DNA from: Paracoccus aminovorans
GTDB lineage: Bacteria > Pseudomonadota > Alphaproteobacteria > Rhodobacterales > Rhodobacteraceae
Length of the DNA stretch: 64,000 nucleotides
Assembly (NCBI RefSeq): GCF_900005615.1
Contig: NZ_LN832560.1
Span: forward strand, 121,257-185,256
Direction: 5' to 3'
The position numbers and the translations under genes were made by a program. Position 1 is the stretch's first letter, and the number at the start of each line of letters is the position of its first letter. This document shows positions 34,451 through 45,316 of the stretch, in pieces. A model generated the notes under the pieces. That model saw only the letters and a list, made by a program, of their open reading frames with translations. It was not told where the DNA came from and made no database searches.

Positions 34451-35842
34451 CTAGCCGGCGGTCCTGGCCGCGGCGCCGGCCGGCACGGGCGCGGCATGGC
34501 CCACGGGTCCGGCCTGCACCGCCGCGCCGGCATAGGTGCCGTCGCCCAGCCGATAGCCGACCTCGCCGTGTTCCGAGGTGTCGAGTCCGTCGAACTCGGC
34601 CTCTTCGTCGACGCGCAACCCGACCAGGGCGCCGGCGATCTTCAGCGCGATCCAGGTGGTGGCCAGCGACACCAGGATGCTGAAGCCCATGATCGCCAGC
34701 TGCGGCAGCATCTGGGTCATCAGGCTGCGGCCCTCGGGGTAGCCGAGGCCGCCCAGCACCGGCGAGGCGAAGACCACCGTCAGCACGCCGCCGACCGCCG
34801 CGCCGACGCCATGCACGCCGAAGACGTCGAAACTGTCGTCATAGCCGAAGCGGCGCTTGACCCCCTCGACAGCGAAGACGCAGGCCGGCGCGGTCAGGAA
34901 GCCCACCGCCACCGCCCCGGCCGGTCCGACGAAGCCGCAAGCCGGGGTGATCGCGACCAGCCCGCCGATGGCGCCCGAAAGCAGGCCGAAGGTGCTGGCC
35001 CGGCCGCGATGCAGCCATTCCGCCGCCATCCAGCCAAGCGCACCGCCGGCGCCGCCCAGCATGGTGTTCAGCATCACCAGCGCCGAGAACCCGTTCGCCG
35101 CCAGCGCGCAGCCGCCGCAGAAGGCCAGCCAGCCGACCCAGAGCATGGCGCCGCCGGTATAGGTCATGGTCATGTTGTGCGGCGCCATCATCGTGGTGCC
35201 GTAGCCCCGGCGCGGCCCCAGCACCAGCGCGCAGACCAGCGCCGCCATCCCGGCGTTCAGGTGCACGACATTGCCGCCGGCGAAGTCCTGCACGCCGATG
35301 TCGAAGACCCAGCCGCCGCCCCAGGCCATATGTGCCATCGGGACATAGTTGATCGTCAGCCAGACCGCCATGAACACCAGCACGGCGGCGAATTTCATCC
35401 GCTCGGCAAAGGCACCGACGATGATCGGGGGCGTGATCGCCGCGAACATCAGCATGAACAGCACATAGAGGTATTCGGGGATGGTGCCGACCATGCTGTC
35501 CGGCGTGACTCCGGCCAGGAACAGTTTGCCCGTCCCGCCGATCACCGCGTTCAGCCCGCCCTCGTCGAAGCTGAGCGAATAGCCGTATGCCATCCACAGC
35601 ACCGCGATCAGCGCGACCGAAGCGAAAATATGCGTCAGCACCGACAGCACGTTCTTCGACCGCGCCATGCCGGCATAGAACAGCCCGAGCCCGGGCAACA
35701 TCATCAGCATCACCACCAGCGCACAGGTGGCGACGAAGGCGGTGTCCCCGGCGCTCGGCGCGGGCGCGACCTCCTGCGCGCGGGCAAGGGCGGGAAGCAG
35801 GGCGACGGGCAGAGCCGCCGGCAGGGATTTCTTCAGTGTCAT
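34451..35842 (-). CDS. amt: Ammonium transporter (Amt family)
   Basis: 463 residues. A signal peptide ends ALARAQ, followed by 11 transmembrane segments. Conserved Amt features: GLGLFYAGMARSKN near residue 55, FAGGNVVHLNAG near 190 with the pore His, and the second pore His in DVFGVHGVGAAVGGV near 340. The hydrophilic C-terminal tail of about 55 residues is Ala/Gly/Pro-rich. It imports or recaptures ammonium, useful because amine oxidation releases nitrogen. No glnK gene is adjacent, which is unusual for amt. Start choice between 35842 and 35854 is open. Confidence 0.9.
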   Translation of the reverse strand: MTLKKSLPAALPVALLPALARAQEVAPAPSAGDTAFVATCALVVMLMMLPGLGLFYAGMARSKNVLSVLTHIFASVALIAVLWMAYGYSLSFDEGGLNAVIGGTGKLFLAGVTPDSMVGTIPEYLYVLFMLMFAAITPPIIVGAFAERMKFAAVLVFMAVWLTINYVPMAHMAWGGGWVFDIGVQDFAGGNVVHLNAGMAALVCALVLGPRRGYGTTMMAPHNMTMTYTGGAMLWVGWLAFCGGCALAANGFSALVMLNTMLGGAGGALGWMAAEWLHRGRASTFGLLSGAIGGLVAITPACGFVGPAGAVAVGFLTAPACVFAVEGVKRRFGYDDSFDVFGVHGVGAAVGGVLTVVFASPVLGGLGYPEGRSLMTQMLPQLAIMGFSILVSLATTWIALKIAGALVGLRVDEEAEFDGLDTSEHGEVGYRLGDGTYAGAAVQAGPVGHAAPVPAGAAARTAG

Positions 35843-35849
35843 GGCGATT

Positions 35850-35883
35850 CCCATCATGGCAATGTGCGTTGCCCCATGATGGG
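35850..35883 (-). promoter_or_regulatory. Hairpin over the amt translation start
   Basis: CCCATCATGG (35850-35859) and CCATGATGGG (35874-35883) are a perfect 10-bp dyad, with a nested GGCAA/TTGCC dyad inside. In the amt mRNA this stem covers the region just before and including the candidate start codons and would limit ribosome access. Confidence 0.45.
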
Positions 35884-36009
35884 CGTGCGGGCGCGATGGG
35901 AAAGTTTCCTGCCGATGAATTTGCGGTCCTGGAAAGAATAGCGCCGCTCTGCCTTTCAGCGCGCCACGCTGCCCTTTCCCAGGGCAATCTGCGGCCGGCC
36001 TCGACGCGA

Positions 36010-36037
36010 AACGCCGGCCCCTTTGGGGGCCGGCGTT
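36010..36037 (-). terminator. Terminator after glyA
   Basis: AACGCCGGCCCC / GGGGCCGGCGTT, 12-bp perfect stem with a 4-base loop, 30 bases after the glyA stop on the minus strand. Only a short T stretch follows. It probably ends the sgaA-mtkA-mtkB-hprA-ppc-glyA transcript. Confidence 0.7.
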
Positions 36038-36066
36038 ATGGTGCGTCCTGCCGTGGGCAGGCGCGA

Positions 36067-37359
<1,293 letters not shown>

Positions 37360-37372
37360 GCTGTCTCTCTCC

Positions 37373-40039
37373 TCATCCTGTCCAGCCGAGCGCGGCGGAA
37401 ATGCAATTCATCGTCTGCATCAGCGCAACGGGGACGCCCTGTCCGGTCTGGTCGCGATTGTCGCGGTTGTCGCGCAGCAGCCGGATCTGCAGGTCGTGCA
37501 CGCGGTCCAGGTCGGCCCGAACCCGGTCGAAGCGGGTCGCCATGATCGGGAAGCGCGCGCCGATCGGGCTGCCGCCGTTCAGGAACGTCACCGCGGCGCA
37601 GCTGTCCTCGTATTCCTGGCGGATGCGGCCGAAGATGTCGTCGCCCACCGCGCCGTCGCCGACCAGCGCCCGGTATTGCGCCGCCACCGCCATGTCGGCG
37701 TGGAACAGCGATTTCTCGGTCTCGTCCACGATCAGGCGGAAGACGCCGGAGTCCTGGACCATGCGGCGCAAGAGCTTGTCGCCCTCGGCCCGGTGGAAGC
37801 GGCGGAAGGTGGCGATGGCCGAGCCGAAGCCGTACCAGCCCGAGATCAGGTGCCGGTTCTGCGACCAGGCAAAGACCCAGGGGATCGCGCGCAGGTCGTC
37901 CAGGCTTTGCGCGCCGAAGCGGCGGGCCGGGCGCGAGCCCATCTTCAGCATGGTCAATTCCTCGACCGGGCTGGCCTGGTTGAAATAGTCGATGAAGCCC
38001 GGCCGATTCAGCAGCCCGCGATAGGTGGTGCAGCTGAGATCCGACAGCGCTTCGAGCGTATCGTTGAACTCGGGGCGCACCGGCTCGACCGCCGTGGCCA
38101 GCGACTGCGCCATGACCGACGAGGCCAAGAGCTCAAGCTCATATTGCGCGGTGCCGCGGTTGGCGTATTTCGAGGACACCACCTCGCCCTGTTCGGTGGT
38201 GCGCAGCCGGCCGTTGATGGTGCCGGCGGGCTGGGCGGCGATGGCGCGTTCGGTGGGCGCCTGCCCGCGGCTGACCGAGCCGCCCCGGCCGTGGAAGAAG
38301 ATCGGCTGCAGACCGTGACCGGCCAGCACGCGGGTGATGCTGCGCTGCGCCTTTTCCAGCTCGCGGCTGGCGCAAAGGAAGCCGCCGTCCTTGTTGCTGT
38401 CGGAATAGCCCAGCATGATCTCGATGCGGCGACCCTCGATCTCCAGGCTGCGGCGGGCGACGGGCACCCGCAACAGCTCGTCGAGGATCACCGGGGCGGC
38501 CCGCAGGTCGCCGATGGTCTCGAACAGCGGCACGACGCGCAGGTCCAGCCGTTCCGGGCCGAAGCCGGCATAGCGCGCCAGCAGGAACACGCCCAGGAGG
38601 TCGTCGCAGGACCGGGTCATCGACAGGATGAACGGGCCGATGCCCAGCGGGTCGACGCCGAAGCGGGTGGTCCGCATCAGGTCCAGCAGGCTGAGCAATT
38701 CGACCGTCTCGGCCGAAAGCGCGGCCGGGTCCAGGGCCGGCAGCTCTTCCTGCACGATCTCGGCCCGCAGGCGCTGCGACCATTCCGGCGTGCCGTATTC
38801 CGGCGTTTCGGGTCCCCAGATCGAGGCCAGCGCCCGGGTGGTGACCGAGGAATTCTGCCGCACGTCCAGCGTCACCGTACGGAAGCCGAAGACCTCGGCC
38901 TGCCAGCGCAGCGGCCGGATCAGCCGTTCGGCCAGCCCGTCGGCGTCGATCGCCATCAGCGCGTCCTCGACCCGCCGCAGCTCGGCGATATAGTCGCGCA
39001 CATGCGCATAGGCCGGGCCGGCGCCCGCCGCGGTCGCGGCGATGCGGCGTCCGATGGCGCTGATCGCCTGGCGGAACAGCTCGCCGGGATTGCGGTGCTG
39101 CTGGCCCTCGGGCGGCGGGGCGGCGTCGATCACCGCCTTCAGCAGCGCGCGCGCCTCGTCGGGCAGCTGCGCGATGGCGCTGCTGATGCTGAGCTGCCGT
39201 GCGGCCAGGTCCAGGCCCTGCCGGCAGCGGTCCAGCGCCGCCGCGCGGCCCAGTTCCAGCGCGGTGCGGGTGGTTTCGGTGGTGACATGCGGATTGCCGT
39301 CGCGGTCGCCGCCGATCCAGGAGTGGAACCGCAAGAGCGGCCCGGCCTCTTCGGCGCTGCCGTATTCCGGGCCGACCGCGTCGCGGAAGCGGCGCACCAT
39401 GTTCGGCACCGCATCGAACAGGCTGTCGCGGAAGAACTGCAGGCCCCATTCAATTTCGTCGACCGGGGTCGGACGCTGGCGGCGCAATTCGCCGGTCAGC
39501 CACAAGAGGTCGATCTCGCTTTCCAGATCGGCGAAGAGCTGCGCCCTTTCGCGCGGCGTCCAGCGGTCGGTTTCCAGCGCGACCAGCCCGCGATAGATGC
39601 GGCGGTGGATTTCCAGCACGGTGACGCGCTTGGCCTCGGTCGGATGCGCCGTCAGCGTCGGGCCGACGTTGAGGTCCTGCACGTTGCGCCAGAAACTTTC
39701 CGGCGGCATCTGCGGGCTATGCGCCAGCACCCGGGCGAAACTGCCTTCCACGGCGGCGGGTCCCTCGCGGGTCTCGACCATGCGGCGGGCGCGGGTGGCG
39801 ACGTTTTCGTCGATGATCTTCAGCAGCTGGAACCAGATGTTCAGCGCCTGCAGGCAGGCGGTGGCATCCGCGCCCTGCGGCAGCGCGACCGTCTCGCCCG
39901 AGAGCAGCGGCAGGATCCCCGGCGCGCGGCGGTCGATGACATTGCCCCACAATTCCCGCAGTTCGGACCGCAGCCTTTCGGCATAGGCGTCCACGGTCTC
40001 GTCCGACGGGCGCGGCCCGATGCGATGAAGCCCCTGCAT
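37373..40039 (-). CDS. ppc: Phosphoenolpyruvate carboxylase
   Basis: 888 residues, typical length. Catalytic His in [10 protein letters not shown] near residue 130, [11 protein letters not shown] near 230, active-site loop [11 protein letters not shown] near 545 and [11 protein letters not shown] near 585. It carboxylates PEP to oxaloacetate, the CO2-fixing step of the serine cycle. The C-terminus ends in GWTG rather than the common NTG. The ATG overlaps the hprA stop (ATGA) and the stop lies 13 bases before glyA. Confidence 0.95.
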   Translation of the reverse strand: MQGLHRIGPRPSDETVDAYAERLRSELRELWGNVIDRRAPGILPLLSGETVALPQGADATACLQALNIWFQLLKIIDENVATRARRMVETREGPAAVEGSFARVLAHSPQMPPESFWRNVQDLNVGPTLTAHPTEAKRVTVLEIHRRIYRGLVALETDRWTPRERAQLFADLESEIDLLWLTGELRRQRPTPVDEIEWGLQFFRDSLFDAVPNMVRRFRDAVGPEYGSAEEAGPLLRFHSWIGGDRDGNPHVTTETTRTALELGRAAALDRCRQGLDLAARQLSISSAIAQLPDEARALLKAVIDAAPPPEGQQHRNPGELFRQAISAIGRRIAATAAGAGPAYAHVRDYIAELRRVEDALMAIDADGLAERLIRPLRWQAEVFGFRTVTLDVRQNSSVTTRALASIWGPETPEYGTPEWSQRLRAEIVQEELPALDPAALSAETVELLSLLDLMRTTRFGVDPLGIGPFILSMTRSCDDLLGVFLLARYAGFGPERLDLRVVPLFETIGDLRAAPVILDELLRVPVARRSLEIEGRRIEIMLGYSDSNKDGGFLCASRELEKAQRSITRVLAGHGLQPIFFHGRGGSVSRGQAPTERAIAAQPAGTINGRLRTTEQGEVVSSKYANRGTAQYELELLASSVMAQSLATAVEPVRPEFNDTLEALSDLSCTTYRGLLNRPGFIDYFNQASPVEELTMLKMGSRPARRFGAQSLDDLRAIPWVFAWSQNRHLISGWYGFGSAIATFRRFHRAEGDKLLRRMVQDSGVFRLIVDETEKSLFHADMAVAAQYRALVGDGAVGDDIFGRIRQEYEDSCAAVTFLNGGSPIGARFPIMATRFDRVRADLDRVHDLQIRLLRDNRDNRDQTGQGVPVALMQTMNCISAALGWTG

Positions 40040-41010
40040 CAGTTCACCCTGTCGCGGGGGTCGCGTCCTGCAAAGAAGTCCTCGAGATTGTCCAGGACGC
40101 GGAAGCCCATCGCCTCGCGCGCCTCGCGGGTGGCGCTGCCCAGATGCGGCAGCATCACCAGCCGGCCGCTGTTCTTCAGCGTGGGATTGATGTTCGGCTC
40201 TCCGTCGAAGACGTCCAGCGCGGCGCCGCCGATGGATTCGAAGGACAGCGCATGCGACAGCGCCATCTCGTCGATGACCTCGCCGCGGGCGGTGTTGATC
40301 AGATAGGCGTTCGGCCGCATCAGGTTCAGCCGGTGCGCGTTGATCAGGTGGCGGTTGGCCTCGCCCCCCGGGCAGTGCAGCGACACGAAATCGCATTGCG
40401 GCAGCAGTTCGTCGATGCTGTCGACCTGGGTGGCGTCGCAGCGGGCCAGGACCTCGGGCGCGACCGGGTGCAGGTTGTAGGCCAGGATGCGCATCCCGAA
40501 GCCGTGATGCGCGCGCTTGGCCATTTCCTGGCCGATGCGGCCATAGCCGACGATGCCCAGCGTCTTGCCGGTGACCTTGGTGCCGACCAGATGCGTCGGC
40601 CGCCAGCCGGTCCAGCGGCCGGCGCGCAGCTCGCGCTCGCCCTCGCCGGCGCGGCGGGCCACCATCAGCATCAGCGTCATCGCCAGGTCGGCGGTGCATT
40701 CGCTGAGCACGTCGGGGGTATTGGTCACGACGATGCCTTGCCGCCCCGCCTGTTCCAGGTCGATGTGGCTGTAGCCCACGCCGTAGTTGGCCAGAATCCG
40801 CGTTTGCGGCTTGTCCACCTCCAGCGCGGGCGCGCCGATCTTGTCGGTGACGGTGGGCAGGATTGCGTCGTATTTCCGCAATGCTGCCCGCAGATCCTCG
40901 GGTGCCAGCGGCTTGTCGGAAAGATTCAGCTGTGCGTCGAACTGTTCGGACAGCCGCGCCTCGACCGCTGCGGGCCAGCGGCGCGTGACAAGAACCCGAG
41001 GTTTCACCAT
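40039..41010 (-). CDS. hprA: Hydroxypyruvate reductase (D-2-hydroxyacid dehydrogenase)
   Basis: 323 residues of the D-isomer 2-hydroxyacid dehydrogenase family: NAD motif LGIVGYGRIGQEMAKRA near residue 150, the Arg in NTARGEVIDEMAL near 240, Glu in DVFDGEPNINP near 268 and catalytic His in LPHLGSATREARE near 288. Position between ppc and mtkBA identifies it as the hydroxypyruvate-to-glycerate step of the serine cycle; by sequence alone glyoxylate reductase is equally possible. Confidence 0.88.
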   Translation of the reverse strand: MVKPRVLVTRRWPAAVEARLSEQFDAQLNLSDKPLAPEDLRAALRKYDAILPTVTDKIGAPALEVDKPQTRILANYGVGYSHIDLEQAGRQGIVVTNTPDVLSECTADLAMTLMLMVARRAGEGERELRAGRWTGWRPTHLVGTKVTGKTLGIVGYGRIGQEMAKRAHHGFGMRILAYNLHPVAPEVLARCDATQVDSIDELLPQCDFVSLHCPGGEANRHLINAHRLNLMRPNAYLINTARGEVIDEMALSHALSFESIGGAALDVFDGEPNINPTLKNSGRLVMLPHLGSATREAREAMGFRVLDNLEDFFAGRDPRDRVN

Positions 41011-41022
41011 CTGTGCCTCCGT

Positions 41023-41904
41023 TTACTGCAGGACGCGGGCGATGGTCTGGCCGATCACCGCCGGGTTTTCGGCCATGGTGATGCCGGCCGCCGACAGGAT
41101 CTCGACCTTTTCCGAAGCGCTTTCCCCGAAGGCCGAGATGATCGCGCCGGCATGGCCCATGGTGCGGCCCTTGGGCGCGGTCAGGCCGGCGATATAGGCC
41201 ACGACCGGCTTGGTCACATGCTCGCGGATGTAGTCGGCGGCCTCGGCTTCCTGCGGCCCGCCGATCTCGCCGATCAGGCAGATGGCATGGGTGTCGTCGT
41301 CGTTCTGGAAATGCTCCAGCACGTCGCGGAAGGACGAGCCGTTGATCGGGTCGCCGCCGATGCCGACCGAGGTCGAGACCCCCAGCCCCAGCTCTTTCAG
41401 CTGCGCCGCCGCCTCATAGCCCAGCGTGCCCGAGCGGCCGATGATTCCGATATGGCCCTGCATATAGATGTGGCCGGGCATGATCCCCAGCATGGCCTTG
41501 CCGGGGCTGATGGTGCCGGCGCAGTTCGGGCCGGTCAGGATCATGCGGCGCTCTTTCGGATAGCGGTACATGTAGCGCTTGACGCGGATCATGTCCTGGG
41601 CCGGGATGCCGTCGGTGATGCAGACGCAGTAGTTGATGCCGGCGTCCGCGGCCTCCATGATGCTGTCGGCGGCAGCCGGCGGCGGCACGAAGACCAGCGA
41701 GGCCTGAGCCCCGGTCGCCTCGACCGCTTCCTTGACGGTGTTGAAGACCGGCACGCCCTCGCAGGTCTCGCCGCCCTTGCCGGGCACGACGCCGCCCACG
41801 ACATTGGTGCCGTAGTCGATCATCTCCTTGGTGTGGAAGCGGGCCATCTTGCCGGTGATGCCCTGAACGATGACGCGGGTTTCGCGATCCAGAAAAATGC
41901 TCAT
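41023..41904 (-). CDS. mtkB: Malate-CoA ligase subunit (SucD-like), malate thiokinase
   Basis: 293 residues of the succinyl-CoA synthetase alpha family: CoA-binding VIVQGITGKMARFHT at residues 12-26, LTGPNCAGTISPGKA near 120, and the phosphorylated His in GRTMGHAGAII near 250. In this operon, next to mclA, hprA and ppc, the pair is malate thiokinase, making malyl-CoA with ATP, rather than the TCA succinyl-CoA synthetase. Starts with ATGA overlap of mtkA. Confidence 0.88.
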   Translation of the reverse strand: MSIFLDRETRVIVQGITGKMARFHTKEMIDYGTNVVGGVVPGKGGETCEGVPVFNTVKEAVEATGAQASLVFVPPPAAADSIMEAADAGINYCVCITDGIPAQDMIRVKRYMYRYPKERRMILTGPNCAGTISPGKAMLGIMPGHIYMQGHIGIIGRSGTLGYEAAAQLKELGLGVSTSVGIGGDPINGSSFRDVLEHFQNDDDTHAICLIGEIGGPQEAEAADYIREHVTKPVVAYIAGLTAPKGRTMGHAGAIISAFGESASEKVEILSAAGITMAENPAVIGQTIARVLQ

Positions 41905-43100
41905 CAGACGGCCCTCAGGTTCGAGTTCTTCTTGACGTCGGCCTGCCATGCGGCGACGGCGCGTTCGGCGGCCTCCATCAGGGTGGTGGCGCGGATCAGG
42001 GGCAGGCCGGACTGGGCCAGGATCTTTTGCCCCTCTTCGACATTGGTGCCGGCCAGGCGGACGATGACCGGCACGTCCACCGGATCGTCGCGCAGCGCCT
42101 TGACGACGCCCTCGGCCACCCAGTCGCAGCGGTTGATACCGGCGAAGATGTTGACCAGGATCGCCTGCACGTTCTTGTCCGACAGCACCAGGCGGAAGGC
42201 CTTGGACACCCGCTCGGGCGTGGCGCCGCCGCCGATGTCGAGGAAGTTCGCGGGCTCGCCACCGGCCAGCTTGATCGTGTCCATGGTCGCCATGGCTAGG
42301 CCGGCGCCGTTCACGATGCAGCCGATGTTGCCCTCCAGCCCGACATAGGACAGGCCGCGGTCGGCGGCGCGGGATTCGCGCGGGTCCTCTTGCGACTTGT
42401 CGCGCAGCTCGCTGATCTGCGGGTGCCGGAACAGGGCGTTGTTGTCGAAGGTCATCTTGGCGTCCAGCGCCAGGATGCGGTCGTCCGAGGTCACCACCAG
42501 CGGGTTGATTTCCACCATGGTCGCATCGAGGTCGCGGAAGGCGCGGTAGCAGCCCATCAGCGTGCGCACCATCTGCTGGATCAGCGCCGGCTTGATGCCA
42601 AGCGCGAAGGCGATCTCGCGGGCCTGGAATTCGCGCAGGCCGACCGCCGGTTCGATCGCGGCGCGGACGATGCTGTCGGGCTTGTCGGCCGAGATCTCCT
42701 CGATCTCCATCCCCCCCTCGCCCGAGGCGACGATCATCACCCGCTGGCTGGCGCGGTCCAGGACGAAGCCCAGATAGATCTCGCGCAGAATCGGCACCGC
42801 GGCCTCGACATAGACGCGGTAGATGCCCTTGCCCTCGGGCCCGGTCTGATGCGTCACCAGCTTCTGACCGAACATGTTCTCGGTCACGTCCTGGATTTCG
42901 CTGTCGCTGCTGCAGACCTTGACGCCGCCGGCCTTGCCGCGGCCGCCGGCATGGACCTGGGCCTTGACCACCCAGCGGTCACCGCCCATCTCGCGCGCCC
43001 GGTAGGCAGCCTGTTCCGGGCTATAGGCCAATGCGCCGGTGGGAATGCCCACCCCGAACTTGCTGAGCAGTTCCTTGGCCTGATATTCGTGGATATCCAT
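41904..43100 (-). CDS. mtkA: Malate-CoA ligase subunit (SucC-like), malate thiokinase
   Basis: 398 residues: ATP-grasp N-terminus ([36 protein letters not shown]) and a C-terminal ligase domain ([31 protein letters not shown]). Same family as succinyl-CoA synthetase beta; the serine-cycle context and gene order mtkA-mtkB support malate-CoA ligase. GGAGG lies upstream of the ATG. The operon gap to the aminotransferase gene is 27 bases. Confidence 0.88.
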   Translation of the reverse strand: MDIHEYQAKELLSKFGVGIPTGALAYSPEQAAYRAREMGGDRWVVKAQVHAGGRGKAGGVKVCSSDSEIQDVTENMFGQKLVTHQTGPEGKGIYRVYVEAAVPILREIYLGFVLDRASQRVMIVASGEGGMEIEEISADKPDSIVRAAIEPAVGLREFQAREIAFALGIKPALIQQMVRTLMGCYRAFRDLDATMVEINPLVVTSDDRILALDAKMTFDNNALFRHPQISELRDKSQEDPRESRAADRGLSYVGLEGNIGCIVNGAGLAMATMDTIKLAGGEPANFLDIGGGATPERVSKAFRLVLSDKNVQAILVNIFAGINRCDWVAEGVVKALRDDPVDVPVIVRLAGTNVEEGQKILAQSGLPLIRATTLMEAAERAVAAWQADVKKNSNLRAV

Positions 43101-43127
43101 AAGTTCTCCTCCCTCCCCGTTACGGCC

Positions 43128-44375
43128 TTATTCGGCGGCAACCGCGGTGTCGTAGTGTTTCTGCAGGTTCTTCAGGACCGCGTCGGTGTCGACCTCGGCG
43201 CCGAAGTCCTTCAGGGCCTGGGCGAAGCGGGTGACGATGTCGGTGATCGACTGCTGGTTCAGCAGGTTCAGGATGCCGATGCGGACCTGGACCGGCTCGG
43301 ACAGCGTCGGCCAGATGCCGAAGCCCTTGGCGCGGCAGGCCTGCACCAGCTCGGCCTCGCGGCCCGCCAGCGCGCCGGGCAGGTTCAGCACCACCAGCGA
43401 GGTCATGTTCGAGGTGACCTCGCAGCCCATGGCGGTGACGGCATCGCGCAGCGCCGCCTCGTGGAACGCATAAGACTTGGCGCGGCCGGCGACCGTCTGT
43501 TGCAGCAGGATGCGCAGCGCCTCGTGGAAGGCGGCGACGGCATAGGCGCTGTGGGTGCGGTGATAGGTGCCCTTTTCCACGTCCTTGCCGTCGATGATGC
43601 CCCAGTGCCGGGCTTCGAGGATCGGGTGATGGACAAAGGTCCGGGTGCCGGTCTTGCGCAGGCTGTCGATATAGCGGTCGTTGAACGACACCGGCGCATA
43701 GGTCAGCGGCAGGCAGCAGATGCCCTTCTGCGGGCACGAGGCCCAGCCGGCCACGCCCGGATAGTCGTCGATGCGGAAGTCCTCGACCCCCAGCGACGAC
43801 ACCGCGTCGATCAGGCCCATCACGTCATGCTTCTGGCAGGCTTCCGAGAAGCCCTGGATGTCGTTGATGCGGCCCGAACCGGTTTCCCAATGCGCCATCA
43901 TCGCCCATTTCGGCTTGTGCTCGGCCAGCGCCGCCTCGACGATCTCGCCGGTGACGGATTGGCCGTGCGGCACGTTGACCACGACGACCGAGGCCGGTTT
44001 CGGGTCCAGCGGCGATGCCGCCAGTTCCTCGGCCGTGGCGGCCTTCATGCGCAGCGTCAGCCCGTCGATGCCCGAGAAGGTGCCGTTGACGAAGGCCACC
44101 ACCTTGTCGCCGGGCTGGACGGCGCTGAACAGGACGTCGAGCCCGCTCCAGCCGGTGCCGGCGACGCCGAAGGTGTAGACGTTCTTGGTCCCCATCACCT
44201 CGCGCAGCATCAGCTTGGCCTCGATCATGCCCCGCAGGACATCGGGCTGCATGTGGTCCGCCACCCCGGCGCTGGCAAAGCGCTGCAGCACGCGCGGGTC
44301 GGTATTGCCGGGTCCCGGGCCTGCTGCCAATGTGTTGGGGATTTCCAGCTGCGGAAAGATCGTCGCTTCGGTCAT
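43128..44375 (-). CDS. sgaA: Class V aminotransferase, predicted serine-glyoxylate aminotransferase
   Basis: 415 residues of the alanine-glyoxylate/serine-glyoxylate aminotransferase group: PGPGNTDPRVLQRF near residue 20, AHWETGSGRINDIQGF near 160, IDAVSSLGVEDFRIDD near 185 and the PLP lysine in CPQKGICCLP near 213. The usual PLP context in serine-glyoxylate transaminases is SGSQKG; here Cys replaces Gly-Ser and two more Cys follow. As first gene of the serine-cycle operon it most likely converts serine and glyoxylate to hydroxypyruvate and glycine. I chose ATG 44375 with GAAGGAAA upstream over the TTG at 44381. Confidence 0.75.
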   Translation of the reverse strand: MTEATIFPQLEIPNTLAAGPGPGNTDPRVLQRFASAGVADHMQPDVLRGMIEAKLMLREVMGTKNVYTFGVAGTGWSGLDVLFSAVQPGDKVVAFVNGTFSGIDGLTLRMKAATAEELAASPLDPKPASVVVVNVPHGQSVTGEIVEAALAEHKPKWAMMAHWETGSGRINDIQGFSEACQKHDVMGLIDAVSSLGVEDFRIDDYPGVAGWASCPQKGICCLPLTYAPVSFNDRYIDSLRKTGTRTFVHHPILEARHWGIIDGKDVEKGTYHRTHSAYAVAAFHEALRILLQQTVAGRAKSYAFHEAALRDAVTAMGCEVTSNMTSLVVLNLPGALAGREAELVQACRAKGFGIWPTLSEPVQVRIGILNLLNQQSITDIVTRFAQALKDFGAEVDTDAVLKNLQKHYDTAVAAE

Positions 44376-44414
44376 GCGCAATTTCCTTCAGTGCAAGTTT
44401 GTTTAACGGAACGA

Positions 44415-44496
44415 AACATGTTCTGGACATGTCTCACAACGTAAGATTATGCTGCATTGAGGTATCCATTCGGGCGGGGCAAAACCTACCCGAATG
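44415..44496. promoter_or_regulatory. Divergent control region between the serine-cycle operon and the LuxR-type gene
   Basis: Two 8-bp palindromes, AACATGTT (44415-44422) and GACATGTC (44426-44433), have centres 11 bases apart, one helix turn, as expected for a dimeric or paired LuxR-type regulator. CATTCGGG-N14-CCCGAATG (44467-44496) is a further perfect dyad close to the regulator start. Both are candidate sites for the adjacent regulator controlling itself and the serine-cycle operon. Confidence 0.5.
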
Positions 44497-44512
44497 TATA
44501 GGGAGGAAGAAT

Positions 44513-45208
44513 ATGGGCCAGCATTTGCCGCCCCAGGGCGCCGGTTCGGGTCTGGACCGGCCGATGCGGACCGTGCGCAGCACCGAAACCGCAATTCCGG
44601 TGATTCTGGCCGACAGCAATCCGCTGGTCCTGTCCGCCATGTCCGAGGTGTTCGAGCGCGACGCGCGGTTCTCGCTGCTGGCGACATCCGCCACCGCCGA
44701 GGGCTTCCTGACCACCGCCCGCCGCGTGCCCGCCCGGGTCGGCATCGTCGACTGGGACCTGCCGGAAATGGGCGGCGCCCGGCTGATGGAACAGCTGCGC
44801 GAACAGGAGGACGCGCCCCGCATCATCGTCTATGCCCGCGAATCCAGCCAGGGCCACATCTCGGCCATGGGCGCGGGCGCGGCGGGCTTCGTCTCGCGCC
44901 ATGGACCGGTCGAGGCGCTGCTGGACACCTGCGTCGCCGTCGCCGCCGGGCGGATGGTGTTTCCCTTTCTCGACGTGCGCGAATTGCAAAGGAACCCGCT
45001 GCATTCGCTGTCCCGGCGCGAGACCGACATGCTGTCCGCCCTGGCCCGAGGCATGACCAACCGCGAAATGTCAAAAGAGCTGGGAATTTCCCCCAATACG
45101 GTGAAGTTCCATTTGTCGAACCTTTATGACAAGCTGGCGGTGAAAAGCCGGGCTCAGGCGATCGCCTTTTTCTACTCGCAGCAACAGGGGGGGAATGCGC
45201 GGGGATAG
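44513..45208 (+). CDS. LuxR/NarL-type response regulator
   Basis: 231 residues: an N-terminal extension of 30, a receiver-like domain (IPVILADSNPLVLSAM near residue 30; phosphoacceptor region VGIVDWDLPEMGG near 80) and a C-terminal LuxR helix-turn-helix (LSRRETDMLSALARGMTNRE near 165, GISPNTVKFHLSNLYDKL near 190). The usual acidic pair is reduced to one Asp, and the conserved Lys after GAxGF is replaced (GFVSRHG), so phosphorylation may not work normally. No histidine kinase gene is adjacent. GGGAGG precedes the ATG. Placed to control the serine-cycle genes on both sides. Confidence 0.82.
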   Translation: MGQHLPPQGAGSGLDRPMRTVRSTETAIPVILADSNPLVLSAMSEVFERDARFSLLATSATAEGFLTTARRVPARVGIVDWDLPEMGGARLMEQLREQEDAPRIIVYARESSQGHISAMGAGAAGFVSRHGPVEALLDTCVAVAAGRMVFPFLDVRELQRNPLHSLSRRETDMLSALARGMTNREMSKELGISPNTVKFHLSNLYDKLAVKSRAQAIAFFYSQQQGGNARG

Positions 45209-45209
45209 G

Positions 45210-45280
45210 AGACGTCGTCTAGGACTTTTCTCCTTGTCAGAAATTTTATTTCTTGACAGGAAATAGAAATATTCTTTCCT
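45210..45280 (+). promoter_or_regulatory. mclA promoter region with TTTC-N7-GAAA element
   Basis: AT-rich stretch. TTTCTTGACAGGAAA at 45249-45263 differs at one arm base from the dyads before mgdA and the XRE gene, and includes TTGACA, a possible -35. A related TTGTCAGAAA lies just upstream in inverted orientation (45234-45243), CTTTCCT recurs at 45274-45280, and AGACG-T-CGTCT is a small palindrome at 45210-45220. Confidence 0.5.
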
Positions 45281-45316
45281 TTGCGCGAACTTTACCCGGA
45301 TAGGAGGCATCTTGCC

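Noticed and set aside
41023..43100. Assignment of the ligase pair as TCA-cycle succinyl-CoA synthetase (sucCD)
   Set aside because: The genes sit in an operon with ppc, hprA, glyA and a glyoxylate aminotransferase and near mclA, without sucA, sucB or mdh; malate-CoA ligase fits better.
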